This document shows, piece after piece, positions 1 through 6,804 of a stretch of 22,901 nucleotides of DNA. Source of the DNA: JBAYJT01 sp041664965 (GTDB lineage: Bacteria > Pseudomonadota > Gammaproteobacteria > UBA9339); NCBI GenBank assembly GCA_041664965.1, contig JBAYJT010000028.1, positions 1 through 22,901 on the forward strand. The letters run 5' to 3'. Within the stretch, counting starts at the first letter, position 1, and each line of letters starts with the position of its first letter. The position numbers and the translations under genes are program-made. The notes beneath the pieces were generated by a model. It had not been told where the DNA came from and did no database searches. It saw only the letters and a program-made list of their open reading frames with translations.

Positions 1-90
1 GTTGGTGAGAGAGGTAATTGGGGTATTGTTGAACGATATGTAAAGAATCAGGGACAGAACTTACAGGATGCGCAGTTGCGCCTCTTTTAA
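1..90 (+). pseudogene. C-terminal end of a probable IS200/IS605-type (Y1) transposase, cut by the window edge
   Basis: The first 29 codons, open from the window edge to TAA at 88-90, read as a C-terminal tail containing GERGNWGIVERYVKNQG and ending QLRLF. From memory this resembles the tail of small Y1-family (IS200/IS605 or REP-associated) transposases, which often end in a Y-x-x-N-Q-G helix; no search was possible. A GC-rich hairpin two bases after the stop supports the idea, because these elements end in a hairpin recognised by the transposase. The catalytic HUH motif and tyrosine would lie outside the window, so activity cannot be judged. It could instead be the tail of an unrelated protein. 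It is typed as a pseudogene only because it is partial here; the gene may be intact upstream. Confidence 0.45.
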
Positions 91-92
91 TA

Positions 93-113
93 CCCCGTCG
101 GCTTGCCGCGGGG
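93..113. mobile_element. Imperfect hairpin, probable right end of the IS200/IS605-like element
   Basis: CCCCG (93-97) pairs with CGGGG (109-113), and CGG (99-101) pairs with CCG (106-108). A single T is bulged at 98 and CTTG forms the loop. A sub-terminal hairpin with a bulged base just after the transposase stop is how IS200/IS605-family right ends are built. A rho-independent terminator is less likely because the following bases are AATTTTATTTA rather than a clean T-run. The left end is outside the window. Confidence 0.5.
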
Positions 114-117
114 AATT

Positions 118-255
118 TTATTTAGGATCGTTTTCATCTATTAGAACGTCTCTCGAAGATAATTGATGTCGCTTTTCTGTGGCTTCTGTGGCTGTTGAAC
201 TTTTACCAGCAGATGTTGTTTTTGTAGTCGTTGTTGGCTCAGTAATGCTTAACAT
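118..255 (-). CDS. 45-residue Thr/Ser-rich small ORF, possibly a gene truncated by the IS end
   Basis: The reverse strand encodes 45 residues beginning MLSITEPTTTTKTTSAGKSS and ending VLIDENDPK. It is Thr/Ser-rich and looks disordered. The start at 255 has a weak purine stretch (TTTAGAG) about 10 bases upstream. The stop lies only a few bases from the IS-type hairpin at 93-113, so the reading frame may end because the element inserted there. The composition resembles the disordered N-termini of the large unrecognised proteins near dotA. It may be a truncated effector-like gene, a genuine small protein, or a chance ORF; no family is recognised. Confidence 0.3.
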   Translation of the reverse strand: MLSITEPTTTTKTTSAGKSSTATEATEKRHQLSSRDVLIDENDPK

Positions 256-330
256 AATTTTTTTCTCTAAAATCTATCTTAATTTAACATGTTATTTTAT
301 AAATTAGATTTTTTTTACTATCTTGAGACT

Positions 331-390
331 AAAAACATGTCTACACGTTTTCTTTATTTTTCAATAACTTACGTTTTTAAATTGGGTTTT
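331..390 (+). repeat. Dispersed ACATGTCT repeat, copy 1
   Basis: It begins AAAAACATGTCTACACGTTT, continues TTTTTCAATAACTTACGTTT and ends AAATTGGGTTTT. It lies 160 bp upstream of the dnaK promoter. Confidence 0.75.
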
Positions 391-484
391 GGACTAAAAA
401 ACTTGTCCTAGGCTAAAACCCCATCAAAATTTTTATAATTATAGCACAATTTTTTATAACTTGACATTAAGTTTGGCTTAACGG

Positions 485-537
485 CTGGGGTCAGGTCCAA
501 CATCTAACAAAATGTGATATGTTAGACCTGACCCCAG
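485..537. repeat. REP-like palindrome CTGGGGTCAGGTC...GACCTGACCCCAG
   Basis: CTGGGGTCAGGTC (485-497) is a perfect 13-bp inverted match to GACCTGACCCCAG (525-537). The stem extends through TAAC (505-508) against GTTA (521-524) past a small bulge. The GGGGTCAGGTC core is, to my knowledge, a widely dispersed palindrome type in gammaproteobacteria that is linked to REP-associated transposases. It sits 12 bp upstream of the dnaK heat-shock promoter. On the RNA level it could form a strong hairpin and might end readthrough, but no T-run follows. Confidence 0.75.
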
Positions 538-549
538 TGAAATTTACTC

Positions 550-577
550 CTTGAAATGTCAAAATCTGCCCCCATAT
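550..577 (+). promoter_or_regulatory. Sigma-32 (RpoH) heat-shock promoter of dnaK
   Basis: CTTGAAA (550-556), a 13-bp spacer, then CCCCATAT (570-577). This matches the RpoH consensus CTTGAAA-N13/14-CCCCATnT at every defined base. Transcription would start near 584, giving a leader of about 38 nt before dnaK. It implies heat-shock control of dnaK and possibly of dnaJ by readthrough. Confidence 0.93.
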
Positions 578-621
578 CTCAAACAGACTAAAAATTAACT
601 ATTCATTTTGAGGATAAAAAA

Positions 622-2589
622 ATGGCAAAAATTATCGGTATTGACTTAGGAACAACAAACTCTTGCGTCGCGGTTTTGGAAAGCGGCAATAAGGTAAGAG
701 TTATTGAAAATAGTGAAGGCGATCGTACAACGCCGTCCATTGTGGCTTACACCAAGGATGATGAAGTGTTGGTCGGCCAATCGGCCAAACGCCAAGCCGT
801 CACTAATCCCAAAAACACTGTGTATGCAGCCAAGCGCTTAATTGGTCGTAGATATGACGAGCCAATGGTGCAAAAAGCCGTTTCCATGGTGCCTTATGAA
901 ATTATCAAGGCTGACAATGGTGATGCTTGGGTAAGAGCTTCCAACGATAAAAAACTCGCCCCACCACAAATTTCTGCGCAAGTTTTAATGAAAATGAAAA
1001 AAACCGCCGAAGATTTCTTGGGCGAACCTGTTACAGAAGCTGTAATTACTGTACCAGCATATTTTAACGATTCACAACGTCAAGCCACCAAAGACGCAGG
1101 TCGTATTGCTGGTTTAGAAGTTAAACGTATTATCAATGAACCGACAGCAGCAGCGCTGGCTTATGGCTTAGATAAAAAACAAAAAAATGCCAAAATTGCC
1201 GTTTATGACTTAGGTGGTGGAACGTTCGATATTTCTATTATTGAAATTGCCTCTGTCGATGGCGAACAGCAATTTGAAGTTTTAGCCACTAATGGCGATA
1301 CTTTCTTAGGCGGTGAAGATTTTGACTCGCGTATTATTAATTACCTTGTAGATGAATTCAAAAAAGAGCAGGGCGTAGATTTGCGCAAAGACCCGCTAGC
1401 ACTGCAACGTCTGAAAGAGGGCGCTGAAAAAGCTAAGATCGAGCTTTCTTCATCTCAACAAACTGACATTAATTTGCCATACATCACGGCCGATGCGTCA
1501 GGTCCAAAGCATCTAAATATCCGTTTAACACGTGCTAAATTAGAATCTTTAGTAGAAGATTTAGTCACCAAAACCTTAGAGCCATGCCGCATTGCGCTTA
1601 AAGATGCTAAATTAAAAGCTTCAGATATTGACGAAGTAATCTTGGTTGGCGGACAAACGCGTATGCCTAAAGTGCAAGAAGCTGTAAAAGAGCTTTTTGG
1701 TAAAGAACCGCGTCATGACGTTAATCCAGACGAAGCTGTTGCTATTGGTGCTGCTATTCAAGGCGGCGTGCTTTCTGGCAGCGTTAAGGATGTTCTGCTT
1801 CTCGATGTAACTCCGCTTTCTTTAGGAATCGAAACCATGGGCGGCGTAATGACTAAACTTATCGAGAAAAACACAACAATTCCAACTAAAGCTTCACAAA
1901 CTTTCTCAACAGCTGCTGATTATCAACCGGCAGTTACTGTGCATGTTTTGCAAGGCGAGCGAGAAATGGCATCTGCTAATAAATCTTTAGGCAGATTTGA
2001 TCTATCCGATATTCCGCCAGCTCCTCGCGGTGTGCCACAAATTGAAGTTACTTTTGATATTGACGCGAACGGCATTCTAAACGTTTCCGCCAAAGACAAA
2101 GCAACAGGCAAGGCGCAATCTATTGTGATTAAAGCTTCGAGTGGTTTAAAAGAAGAAGAAATTCAGCGCATGGTAAAAGACGCTGAAGAAAACAAAGAAG
2201 CTGATCGCAAGTTCCATGAGTTGGCTGAGGCCAGAAACCATGCTGATACGCTACTTCACGCCACTGGTAAGTCGCTTAAAGATCTAGGTTCTGAAGTTGA
2301 AGCTGATGAAAAAACTAAGATAGAAGCGGCGATGGAAGCTTTGAAAGGAGTTTTGAAAACTGGTAGTAAAGAAGAAATCGAAGAAAAAACTAAGGAACTT
2401 ACCGATGTTTCTGGTAAACTCGCCGAAAGAGTTTATGCCAAGAAAGCGCAAGCTGAACAGGCAGGAGGAGCTCAAGGGAGTAATGCTGACTCTTGCGGCG
2501 CCAATGGTCCATGTGAAGATTGCAGCAAAGATGGCAAAGGTAAAGTTGTCGATGCGGAATTTGAGGAAGTCAAAGACGATAAGAAATAA
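622..2589 (+). CDS. dnaK: Chaperone protein DnaK (Hsp70)
   Basis: This is the cytosolic Hsp70 chaperone. It binds exposed hydrophobic segments in an ATP-controlled cycle driven by DnaJ and GrpE. The nucleotide-binding domain shows the phosphate-1 loop GIDLGTTNS (residues 6-14) and phosphate-2 DLGGGTFD (about 196-203). The interdomain linker VLLLDVTPLSLG lies near residue 391, followed by the substrate-binding beta domain and helical lid. The tail ends VVDAEFEEVKDDKK, the usual bacterial DnaK terminus. The length of 655 is slightly above the usual 638-640 because of an extended disordered tail that holds three cysteines (C625, C631, C634), absent from the E. coli protein. GAGGA at 610-614 gives a well-spaced ribosome site for the ATG. 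A sigma-32 promoter lies just upstream and dnaJ follows 313 bp downstream. Confidence 0.99.
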   Translation: MAKIIGIDLGTTNSCVAVLESGNKVRVIENSEGDRTTPSIVAYTKDDEVLVGQSAKRQAVTNPKNTVYAAKRLIGRRYDEPMVQKAVSMVPYEIIKADNGDAWVRASNDKKLAPPQISAQVLMKMKKTAEDFLGEPVTEAVITVPAYFNDSQRQATKDAGRIAGLEVKRIINEPTAAALAYGLDKKQKNAKIAVYDLGGGTFDISIIEIASVDGEQQFEVLATNGDTFLGGEDFDSRIINYLVDEFKKEQGVDLRKDPLALQRLKEGAEKAKIELSSSQQTDINLPYITADASGPKHLNIRLTRAKLESLVEDLVTKTLEPCRIALKDAKLKASDIDEVILVGGQTRMPKVQEAVKELFGKEPRHDVNPDEAVAIGAAIQGGVLSGSVKDVLLLDVTPLSLGIETMGGVMTKLIEKNTTIPTKASQTFSTAADYQPAVTVHVLQGEREMASANKSLGRFDLSDIPPAPRGVPQIEVTFDIDANGILNVSAKDKATGKAQSIVIKASSGLKEEEIQRMVKDAEENKEADRKFHELAEARNHADTLLHATGKSLKDLGSEVEADEKTKIEAAMEALKGVLKTGSKEEIEEKTKELTDVSGKLAERVYAKKAQAEQAGGAQGSNADSCGANGPCEDCSKDGKGKVVDAEFEEVKDDKK

Positions 2590-2667
2590 TTATAAATTAT
2601 GAATTATGAATTATGAATTATGAATGTGGGGAAATGATGAATTGTGAATTATGAGTTATGAATTATA
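2588..2667. repeat. ATTATGA-type heptamer array, left arm (after dnaK)
   Basis: Starting inside the dnaK stop codon (TAATTATAAATTATGAATT...), the heptamer ATTATGA/AATTATG is repeated in tandem with some degenerate units. An inverted arm of the same heptamer lies at 2849-2882, so the dnaK-dnaJ spacer is bracketed by a long AT-rich inverted repeat. The start is nearly identical to the array after dnaJ. Confidence 0.85.
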
Positions 2668-2668
2668 G

Positions 2669-2718
2669 AAAAACATGTCTATAAAAATACGTTATAAATC
2701 AATATGTTATAAAATAAG
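2669..2718 (+). repeat. Dispersed ACATGTCT repeat, copy 2 (interrupted)
   Basis: It begins AAAAACATGTCTATAAAAAT and continues through ATAAATCAATATGTTATAAA. It is then interrupted by a 114-bp palindromic element at 2719-2832 and resumes at 2833 with a TTATTCCTTAAAAATTTATA-type sequence. The copy after dnaJ (from 4114) shows the uninterrupted arrangement. Confidence 0.8.
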
Positions 2719-2832
2719 GTTGTAACTTCTCAAAAAGTTCGGATAAATTAGATTTTTTTGTTTCGTCATCCCGTGGTCAAGTCGCGGGATGACGAGCATC
2801 GTATTTACCCCCAGTTTTTGAGAAGCTACAAT
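2719..2832. mobile_element. MITE-like palindromic element inserted in the dnaK-dnaJ spacer
   Basis: The terminal inverted repeats are TTGTAACTTCTCAAAAA (2720-2736) and TTTTTGAGAAGCTACAA (2815-2831), matching at 16 of 17 positions. Inside is a perfect 11-bp palindrome, TCGTCATCCCG (2763-2773) against CGGGATGACGA (2785-2795). TAAG stands on both sides (2715-2718 and 2833-2836) and could be a 4-bp target duplication. There is no coding capacity, so any movement would need a transposase supplied elsewhere. The CGTCATCCCG core is a palindrome type common in intracellular proteobacteria. Confidence 0.75.
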
Positions 2833-2848
2833 TAAGTTATTCCTTAAA

Positions 2849-2882
2849 AATTTATAATTCATCATTCATAATTCATAATTTT
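2849..2882. repeat. ATTATGA-type heptamer array, right (inverted) arm before dnaJ
   Basis: The sequence TTTATAATTCATCATTCATA and onward is the reverse complement of the heptamer array after dnaK (TCATAAT units). It ends about 20 bp before the dnaJ start. Confidence 0.8.
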
Positions 2883-2902
2883 TCGACTTTGTAGGTAAAA
2901 CC

Positions 2903-4048
2903 GTGGCAAACAAAAAAGACTATTACGAGATCTTAGGTGTAGCTAAAAACGCCAGTCAAGACGAAATCAAAAAGGCTTATCGCAAACTCGCGATGAAGCA
3001 TCATCCCGACCGCAATCCCGGAGACAAGACTGCCGAAGCCAAATTCAAAGAAATGAAGGAAGCTTATGAAGTTTTATCTGATGAAAAAAAGCGTTCTATC
3101 TATGATCAAGTTGGCCATGCTGGTTTTGAACAATTTGCAGCTGGAGGAGGACAAGCTGGTCAAGGATTTTCTGGTTTTGGTGGTGGTTTGGGGGATATTT
3201 TTGGCAGTATTTTTGGTGAAGCTTTTCATGGCGGTGGCCAAGCTTCGCAAGGTCCTGAGCGCGGTTCCGATTTATTGTATAAAGTCACCTTAACGTTAGA
3301 AGAAGCAGTTTTCGGCGTTAAAAAACAAATCAAGCTGACTACTCTAGCTGCTTGCGACGAGTGTAATGGAACAGGGGCTAAAAAAGGCAGTTCCGTAGAA
3401 ACTTGCTCAACGTGCAATGGTCAAGGCGTTGTCTTTATGCAGAAAGGATTTTTTTCTTTGCAACAGACATGTCCGAATTGTCACGGAAGAGGTAAGGTAA
3501 TTAAAGATCCTTGTACTAAGTGCCACGGTCAAGGCCGCATAAGAACTGAAAAAACCTTGTCTGTAACAATTCCGCCGGGGGTTGATAATGGAGATCGTAT
3601 ACGTCTTGCTGGAGAAGGCGAGGCGGGACCATTTGGTGGCCAAACTGGTGATTTATATGTAGAGGTTCACGTCAATGAACATTCGATTTTTGCTAGACGT
3701 GGACGCGATCTTTATTGCGAATTGCCTATTAGTTTTACAGCGGCTGCCTTAGGTGATGAGATAGAAATTCCGACACTAGATGGAAAAGTAATGCTTAAAA
3801 TCCCTGCAGAAACGCAAAGCGGCAAGATTTTTCGCTTGAGTGGCAGAGGTGTTACGCAAGTAAATGGCCGTAGCAAGGGCGATTTATATTGTACCGTATC
3901 TGTGGAAACACCAATACATCTTAGCTCTGATCAAAAAAATATGCTCAAAAAATTTGCGGAATCTTTGGAAAAAGATAACAAAAATCATAGTCCACGTGCC
4001 AAGACTTGGTTCGACGGCGTGAAGAATTTTTTTGAAGGACTGAAATAA
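2903..4048 (+). CDS. dnaJ: Chaperone protein DnaJ (Hsp40)
   Basis: DnaJ is the J-domain co-chaperone that delivers unfolded clients to DnaK and stimulates its ATPase. The J domain occupies residues 1 to about 70, with the essential HPD motif at 34-36. A Gly/Phe-rich linker follows (about 77-120). Four CxxCxGxG zinc modules lie at roughly 151-213: CDECNGTG, CSTCNGQG, CPNCHGRG and CTKCHGQG. The C-terminal client-binding beta domains follow. The 381 residues are normal for a type I DnaJ. Translation starts at GTG 2903 with a modest TAGGT site upstream; no in-frame ATG precedes it, and the protein aligns with the family from residue 1 (MANKKDYYEILGV). I see no separate sigma-32 promoter in the spacer, so readthrough from dnaK across the repeats is likely. 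Confidence 0.99.
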   Translation: MANKKDYYEILGVAKNASQDEIKKAYRKLAMKHHPDRNPGDKTAEAKFKEMKEAYEVLSDEKKRSIYDQVGHAGFEQFAAGGGQAGQGFSGFGGGLGDIFGSIFGEAFHGGGQASQGPERGSDLLYKVTLTLEEAVFGVKKQIKLTTLAACDECNGTGAKKGSSVETCSTCNGQGVVFMQKGFFSLQQTCPNCHGRGKVIKDPCTKCHGQGRIRTEKTLSVTIPPGVDNGDRIRLAGEGEAGPFGGQTGDLYVEVHVNEHSIFARRGRDLYCELPISFTAAALGDEIEIPTLDGKVMLKIPAETQSGKIFRLSGRGVTQVNGRSKGDLYCTVSVETPIHLSSDQKNMLKKFAESLEKDNKNHSPRAKTWFDGVKNFFEGLK

Positions 4049-4211
4049 TTATAAATTATGAATTATGAACGTTAAAAAATTATGGATTATAAATTATGAA
4101 TGATGAATTAGGAAAAAACATGTCTGCAATATTTGTATGTAAATCAAATGGTTATAAAAATTACGTTATTCTTTGAAAATTTATAATTCATAATTCATCA
4201 TTCATAATTTT
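4047..4211. repeat. dnaJ-rodA spacer: heptamer inverted arrays around dispersed repeat copy 3
   Basis: The left arm starts at the dnaJ stop codon (TAATTATAAATTATGAATTA) and runs to about 4110. The right inverted arm (TTTATAATTCATAATTCATC) runs from about 4179 to 4211, 12 bp before the rodA ATG. Between them, 4114-4172 is a forward copy of the dispersed repeat (AAAAACATGTCTGCAATATT). This is the same three-part layout as the dnaK-dnaJ spacer, but without the inserted palindromic element. Confidence 0.8.
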
Positions 4212-4223
4212 CCTCAGAACAAA

Positions 4224-5360
4224 ATGATTAATTTTAAACAAACTTCAGGCCAAAACACTGACGTCTTATCGTTTGTTTTGGGTTTCTGGAAAAACCTACG
4301 CCTAGACGGGCCATTGGTTCTTGGCCTTCTCAGCTTAATCACTGTTGGTCTATTTTTACTTTACAGTGCTAGTGATTCTAATTTATCTATTCTTTTTCAT
4401 CAGGTAGTAATTTTGGTCATCGGACTGGTGTTGATGGCATGTTGTGCGCAAGTTTCTCCTGGTCGTTATCAAAAATTAGCACCCGTGCTTTTCGCAGCTT
4501 TTCTGTCGTTGCTCATTATTGTTCTTGGCATTGGAGCTATTAGCAAAGGCGGGCAGAGGTGGCTAAATTTGGGGTTTTTCCGCTTTCAGCCATCTGAAAT
4601 TATGAAACTTCTGGTTCCATTAGTTTTAGCCTGGTATCTACGCGACAAGATTTTACCGCCAAAAGGCAAGGATTTATTGATATCTTTGATCATAGTTTTT
4701 TTGCCAGCACTAATTGTGGCTAAACAGCCAGATATGGGTACTGGCATTATGATTGCACTTTCTGGTATTGCTATTTTAATATTTGCTGGAATTAATTGGC
4801 GCGTATTTTTCGTGAGCGCTCTCTCCTTGGCCATCAGTCTGCCACTAATTTGGCATTTTATGTATGCCTATCAAAAGGCGCGTATTTTAACTCTTTTTGA
4901 TCCGGAGCGAGATCCCTTAAATAAAGGCTATCATATCATTCAATCTAAGATAGCAATTGGATCTGGTGGCTTTTTTGGAAAGGGTTGGTTGCACGGTACG
5001 CAGTCGCATTTGCAGTTTTTACCAGAACATAAGACCGATTTTATTTTTGCGGTTTTTGGTGAGGAATTTGGTTTAATTGGCGTTTTTGTTCTTTGCGCAA
5101 TTTTTCTTTATATCGTAGGACGTGGTTTATACTTAAGTAGCCACGCGCAAGATACTTTCTCCCGCTTGCTAATAGCGGGTTTAAGTTTGATGTTTTTCTT
5201 TTCGTTTTTTGTGAATGTCGGAATGGTATGCGGTATTCTACCTGTAGTAGGATTGCCTTTGCCGTTAGTTAGTTACGGCGGAAGTTCGATTTTAACTTTG
5301 CTAGCAGGATTTGGAATTATAATGTCTCTAAGAGCGCATCAAAGACTGCTTCCTAGCTAA
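4224..5360 (+). CDS. rodA: Rod shape-determining protein RodA (SEDS peptidoglycan glycosyltransferase)
   Basis: RodA is the SEDS-family inner-membrane glycosyltransferase of the elongasome. It polymerises lipid II together with PBP2 during side-wall growth. The 378 residues are strongly hydrophobic with about ten membrane segments. Family signatures are visible: QRWLNLGFFRFQPSE near residue 115 and LPLPLVSYGGSSIL near the C-terminus. RodA is favoured over FtsW by length and by the ISKGGQRWL/FQPSEIMKL wording. In many gammaproteobacteria rodA sits next to mrdA, which is absent here. The start ATG has only a weak ribosome site (CCTCAGAA). It lies 175 bp after dnaJ and ends against convergent csrA. 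Confidence 0.97.
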   Translation: MINFKQTSGQNTDVLSFVLGFWKNLRLDGPLVLGLLSLITVGLFLLYSASDSNLSILFHQVVILVIGLVLMACCAQVSPGRYQKLAPVLFAAFLSLLIIVLGIGAISKGGQRWLNLGFFRFQPSEIMKLLVPLVLAWYLRDKILPPKGKDLLISLIIVFLPALIVAKQPDMGTGIMIALSGIAILIFAGINWRVFFVSALSLAISLPLIWHFMYAYQKARILTLFDPERDPLNKGYHIIQSKIAIGSGGFFGKGWLHGTQSHLQFLPEHKTDFIFAVFGEEFGLIGVFVLCAIFLYIVGRGLYLSSHAQDTFSRLLIAGLSLMFFFSFFVNVGMVCGILPVVGLPLPLVSYGGSSILTLLAGFGIIMSLRAHQRLLPS

Positions 5361-5460
5361 TTATGAACGATGAACTGTGAATTATGAATATTAATGAAAT
5401 AATTGAATTTGTAATACAATATTTCCACTAATAATTCATAATTCATCATTCACCATTAAT
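5358..5460. repeat. Heptamer inverted repeat between rodA and csrA
   Basis: The left arm begins at the rodA stop codon (TAATTATGAACGATGAACTG) and the right arm (AATAATTCATAATTCATCAT) ends just before the csrA stop. The ACATGTCT core seen in the dnaJ spacer is missing. Lying between convergent genes, the transcribed hairpin could act as a bidirectional 3' end structure, though it is AT-rich and not a classical terminator. Confidence 0.7.
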
Positions 5461-5463
5461 AAC

Positions 5464-5685
5464 TTATTTGTCTTCGTCGCTGACTTTGTCAGTAATAACG
5501 ACGTTATCTTTTTGCATCTCTTGTTCTTCGACGATGCGTTGATAAATTTCTTCACGATGTACAGAAACATCGCGTGGAGCATCAATGCCAAGTCTAACTT
5601 GTAGACCGCGAACTCCCAATACGTTGATTACTATGTTATCCCCTATGATAATCGATTCACCGATTCTTCTTGTCAAAATAAGCAT
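5464..5685 (-). CDS. csrA: Carbon storage/translational regulator CsrA
   Basis: CsrA is a small dimeric RNA-binding protein that represses or stabilises mRNAs by binding GGA motifs, usually near ribosome sites. The first 55 residues match the family closely (MLILTRRIGESIIIGDNI, then VHREEIYQRIV). Both RNA-contact regions are present: beta-1 LTRR, and the VHRE segment holding the conserved Arg44-equivalent. The length of 73 exceeds the typical 61-65 because of an acidic C-terminal tail (VITDKVSDEDK). GGAG lies 8 bases upstream of the ATG on the reverse strand. In Legionella and Coxiella CsrA controls the switch between replication and transmission and affects effector mRNAs. Its presence a few kb from icmV-dotA is suggestive but not proof of a link here. 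Confidence 0.97.
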   Translation of the reverse strand: MLILTRRIGESIIIGDNIVINVLGVRGLQVRLGIDAPRDVSVHREEIYQRIVEEQEMQKDNVVITDKVSDEDK

Positions 5686-6091
5686 AACTTATCTCCATAA
5701 TCCAATGAGTTTAAAGTTAGTTAATAATCCACAGCCAAGCTGTGCTTATTTTAGGTCTGGCCTAAATTTGTCCTGACTATATGTTTCCATTAAGAAAGCA
5801 ATTTATCAGTTGTCGCCAGTGTACACGAAAAATCTTAACGTATTCTTAGTAAAGTAAAAAAAGTATAGGATTTTGCTTAAAATTAACTTAAAGGGTGATT
5901 CGAAAAGATTCCTTGTTTTCCCTCTTTTAAACAATGCTAAAAATCCATCAGGCCTTTCAATGCTACCCACCTATGTTACACTATACCTTGCCTTAACTGC
6001 AAAGAAAAAATAACTTTTACATGCGTATTTTAGTACGAATTTTTTGTTTTAAACATCCGTGAAAAATACGGATATTTACGGTTCTACAATT
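5686..6091. other. Spacer between divergent csrA and tadA
   Basis: About 0.4 kb without a convincing gene. It contains two TTAA boxes 11 bp apart (CTTAAAATT-AA-CTTAAAGGG, 5876-5895) but no -10 at the spacing found at icmV. It also holds TATACT on the reverse strand (5867-5862), a possible csrA -10, and TGTTACACT at 5974-5982, a TGn-extended -10 candidate for tadA. I found no tRNA, sRNA hairpin or terminator. Confidence 0.4.
5974..5982 (+). promoter_or_regulatory. Candidate extended -10 promoter for tadA
   Basis: TG at 5974-5975, one base, then TACACT (5977-5982) forms a TGn-extended -10. The -35 side (TTTCAA or CTTTCA) is poor. The predicted start near 5989 leaves a leader of about 100 nt. 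This is a weak, sequence-only call. Confidence 0.35.
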
Positions 6092-6631
6092 ATGAAAACA
6101 GAAGATTTAAATTGGATGTCTACCGCTTTAAAACTAGCTACTGAAGCAGCTTCGCTAGGCGAAGTGCCTGTTGGTGCCGTTTTAGTTTTAGGAGAAGAGG
6201 CGATAGGTTTTGGCAAAAACCAAATGATTAGCAATTCCGATCCAACAGCGCACGCTGAAATCATTGCTCTTCGTCAAGCAGCAAAACACCTTAAAAATTA
6301 TCGTCTGATTAATACAACTTTGTATGTTACTTTGGAACCTTGTTCTATGTGCCTGGGCGCCATGCTGCATGCTCGTATCAAAAGATTAGTTTTTGGAGCG
6401 TACGATCCTAAAACCGGCGCGGTTCAGAGTGTAGAAAAACTTTTGGATGCAAAACATCTTAATCATCGTGTTATTTATCAAGGGGGAGTTATGGAAAATG
6501 AATGTTCTCAGGTGCTAAAAGATTTTTTCAAACACAAGCGTTCTGCTGATCAACTAAAGCAATTGAGCAAAAAGAATAAGCTCAATGGTTTGTCTTGGAA
6601 GGAATTGAGGGATGAAGATAGAAGATTTTGA
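6092..6631 (+). CDS. tadA: tRNA-specific adenosine deaminase TadA
   Basis: TadA deaminates adenosine 34 to inosine in the anticodon wobble position of tRNA-Arg(ACG), so that it can read CGU, CGC and CGA. Counted from ATG 6092 the zinc deaminase motifs are H54-A-E56 (in PTAHAEI) and P83-C84-SM-C87 (in LEPCSMCLGAM); E56 is the catalytic proton shuttle. The YRLINTTLYVTLEPC and VFGAYDPKTGA wording is specific to TadA rather than cytidine or guanine deaminases. The reading frame is open back to a GTG at 6059, but ATG 6092 gives 179 residues and the usual short lead into WMSTALKLA; ATG 6116 is also possible. No start has a strong ribosome site. Its last bases overlap a 28-codon ORF. Confidence 0.95.
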   Translation: MKTEDLNWMSTALKLATEAASLGEVPVGAVLVLGEEAIGFGKNQMISNSDPTAHAEIIALRQAAKHLKNYRLINTTLYVTLEPCSMCLGAMLHARIKRLVFGAYDPKTGAVQSVEKLLDAKHLNHRVIYQGGVMENECSQVLKDFFKHKRSADQLKQLSKKNKLNGLSWKELRDEDRRF

Positions 6632-6698
6632 TGAATACTTCTATGACAAACAACAACTTGCATCCACAGCTAAACGTTTAGGCGTAAAAGTTCTCTGA
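6612..6698 (+). CDS. 28-residue small ORF overlapping the end of tadA
   Basis: ATG 6612 lies 20 bases before the tadA stop in another frame. It encodes 28 residues beginning MKIEDFDEYFYDKQQLASTA and ending GVKVL, with GAGGGATG just upstream as a possible translational-coupling site (GAGG at 6606-6609, very close to the ATG). The composition looks protein-like rather than random. It could be a coupled small protein or the remnant of a longer gene; I do not recognise it. Confidence 0.3.
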   Translation: MKIEDFDEYFYDKQQLASTAKRLGVKVL

Positions 6699-6734
6699 AA
6701 ATTTTTAAAAAATCCAAGAAAAATTTTTTGTTTA

Positions 6735-6743
6735 TGCTACAAT
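6735..6743 (+). promoter_or_regulatory. Extended -10 promoter of the 1099-codon gene
   Basis: TGCTACAAT is a TGn-extended -10 (TACAAT at 6738-6743). No good -35 is visible, and there is no PmrA-like TTAA pair at the spacing seen at icmV. The leader would be about 55 nt and ends with an AAGG ribosome site at 6794-6797. Confidence 0.5.
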
Positions 6744-6804
6744 TGAAGAGTGTTTTATAACGCTTTGTTTTTTTGTTTTTAAAATTGTTTTTTAAGGTGT
6801 TGAT

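Larger units (their letters stand above)
256..549. other. Gene-free spacer upstream of dnaK (repeats only)
   Basis: No ORF of substance is seen here. It holds one copy of the dispersed ACATGTCT repeat (331-390), a degenerate relative at 282-305 (AACATGTTATTTTATAAATT), a partial echo at 392-410 (GACTAAAAAACTTGTCCTA), a lone TTGACA at 463-468 without a matching -10, and the REP-like palindrome at 485-537. Confidence 0.6.

Noticed and set aside
471..491. TTAA pair with an 11-bp period (ATTAAGTTT-GG-CTTAACGGC) upstream of dnaK
   Set aside because: No -10 lies at the 18-bp gap seen at icmV; the downstream bases belong to the REP-like palindrome. Two such pairs in AT-rich spacers can be chance.
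2588..2882. Possible CRISPR array from regular short repeats
   Set aside because: The units are contiguous heptamers without unique spacers of constant length, and no cas gene is present.
5876..5895. TTAA pair CTTAAAATT-AA-CTTAAAGGG between csrA and tadA
   Set aside because: The first half-site fits the PmrA consensus well, but neither strand has a -10 at the right distance.
5686..6091. Possible small regulatory RNA (CsrB/RsmY-like) next to csrA
   Set aside because: No series of GGA-bearing hairpins and no terminator were found.
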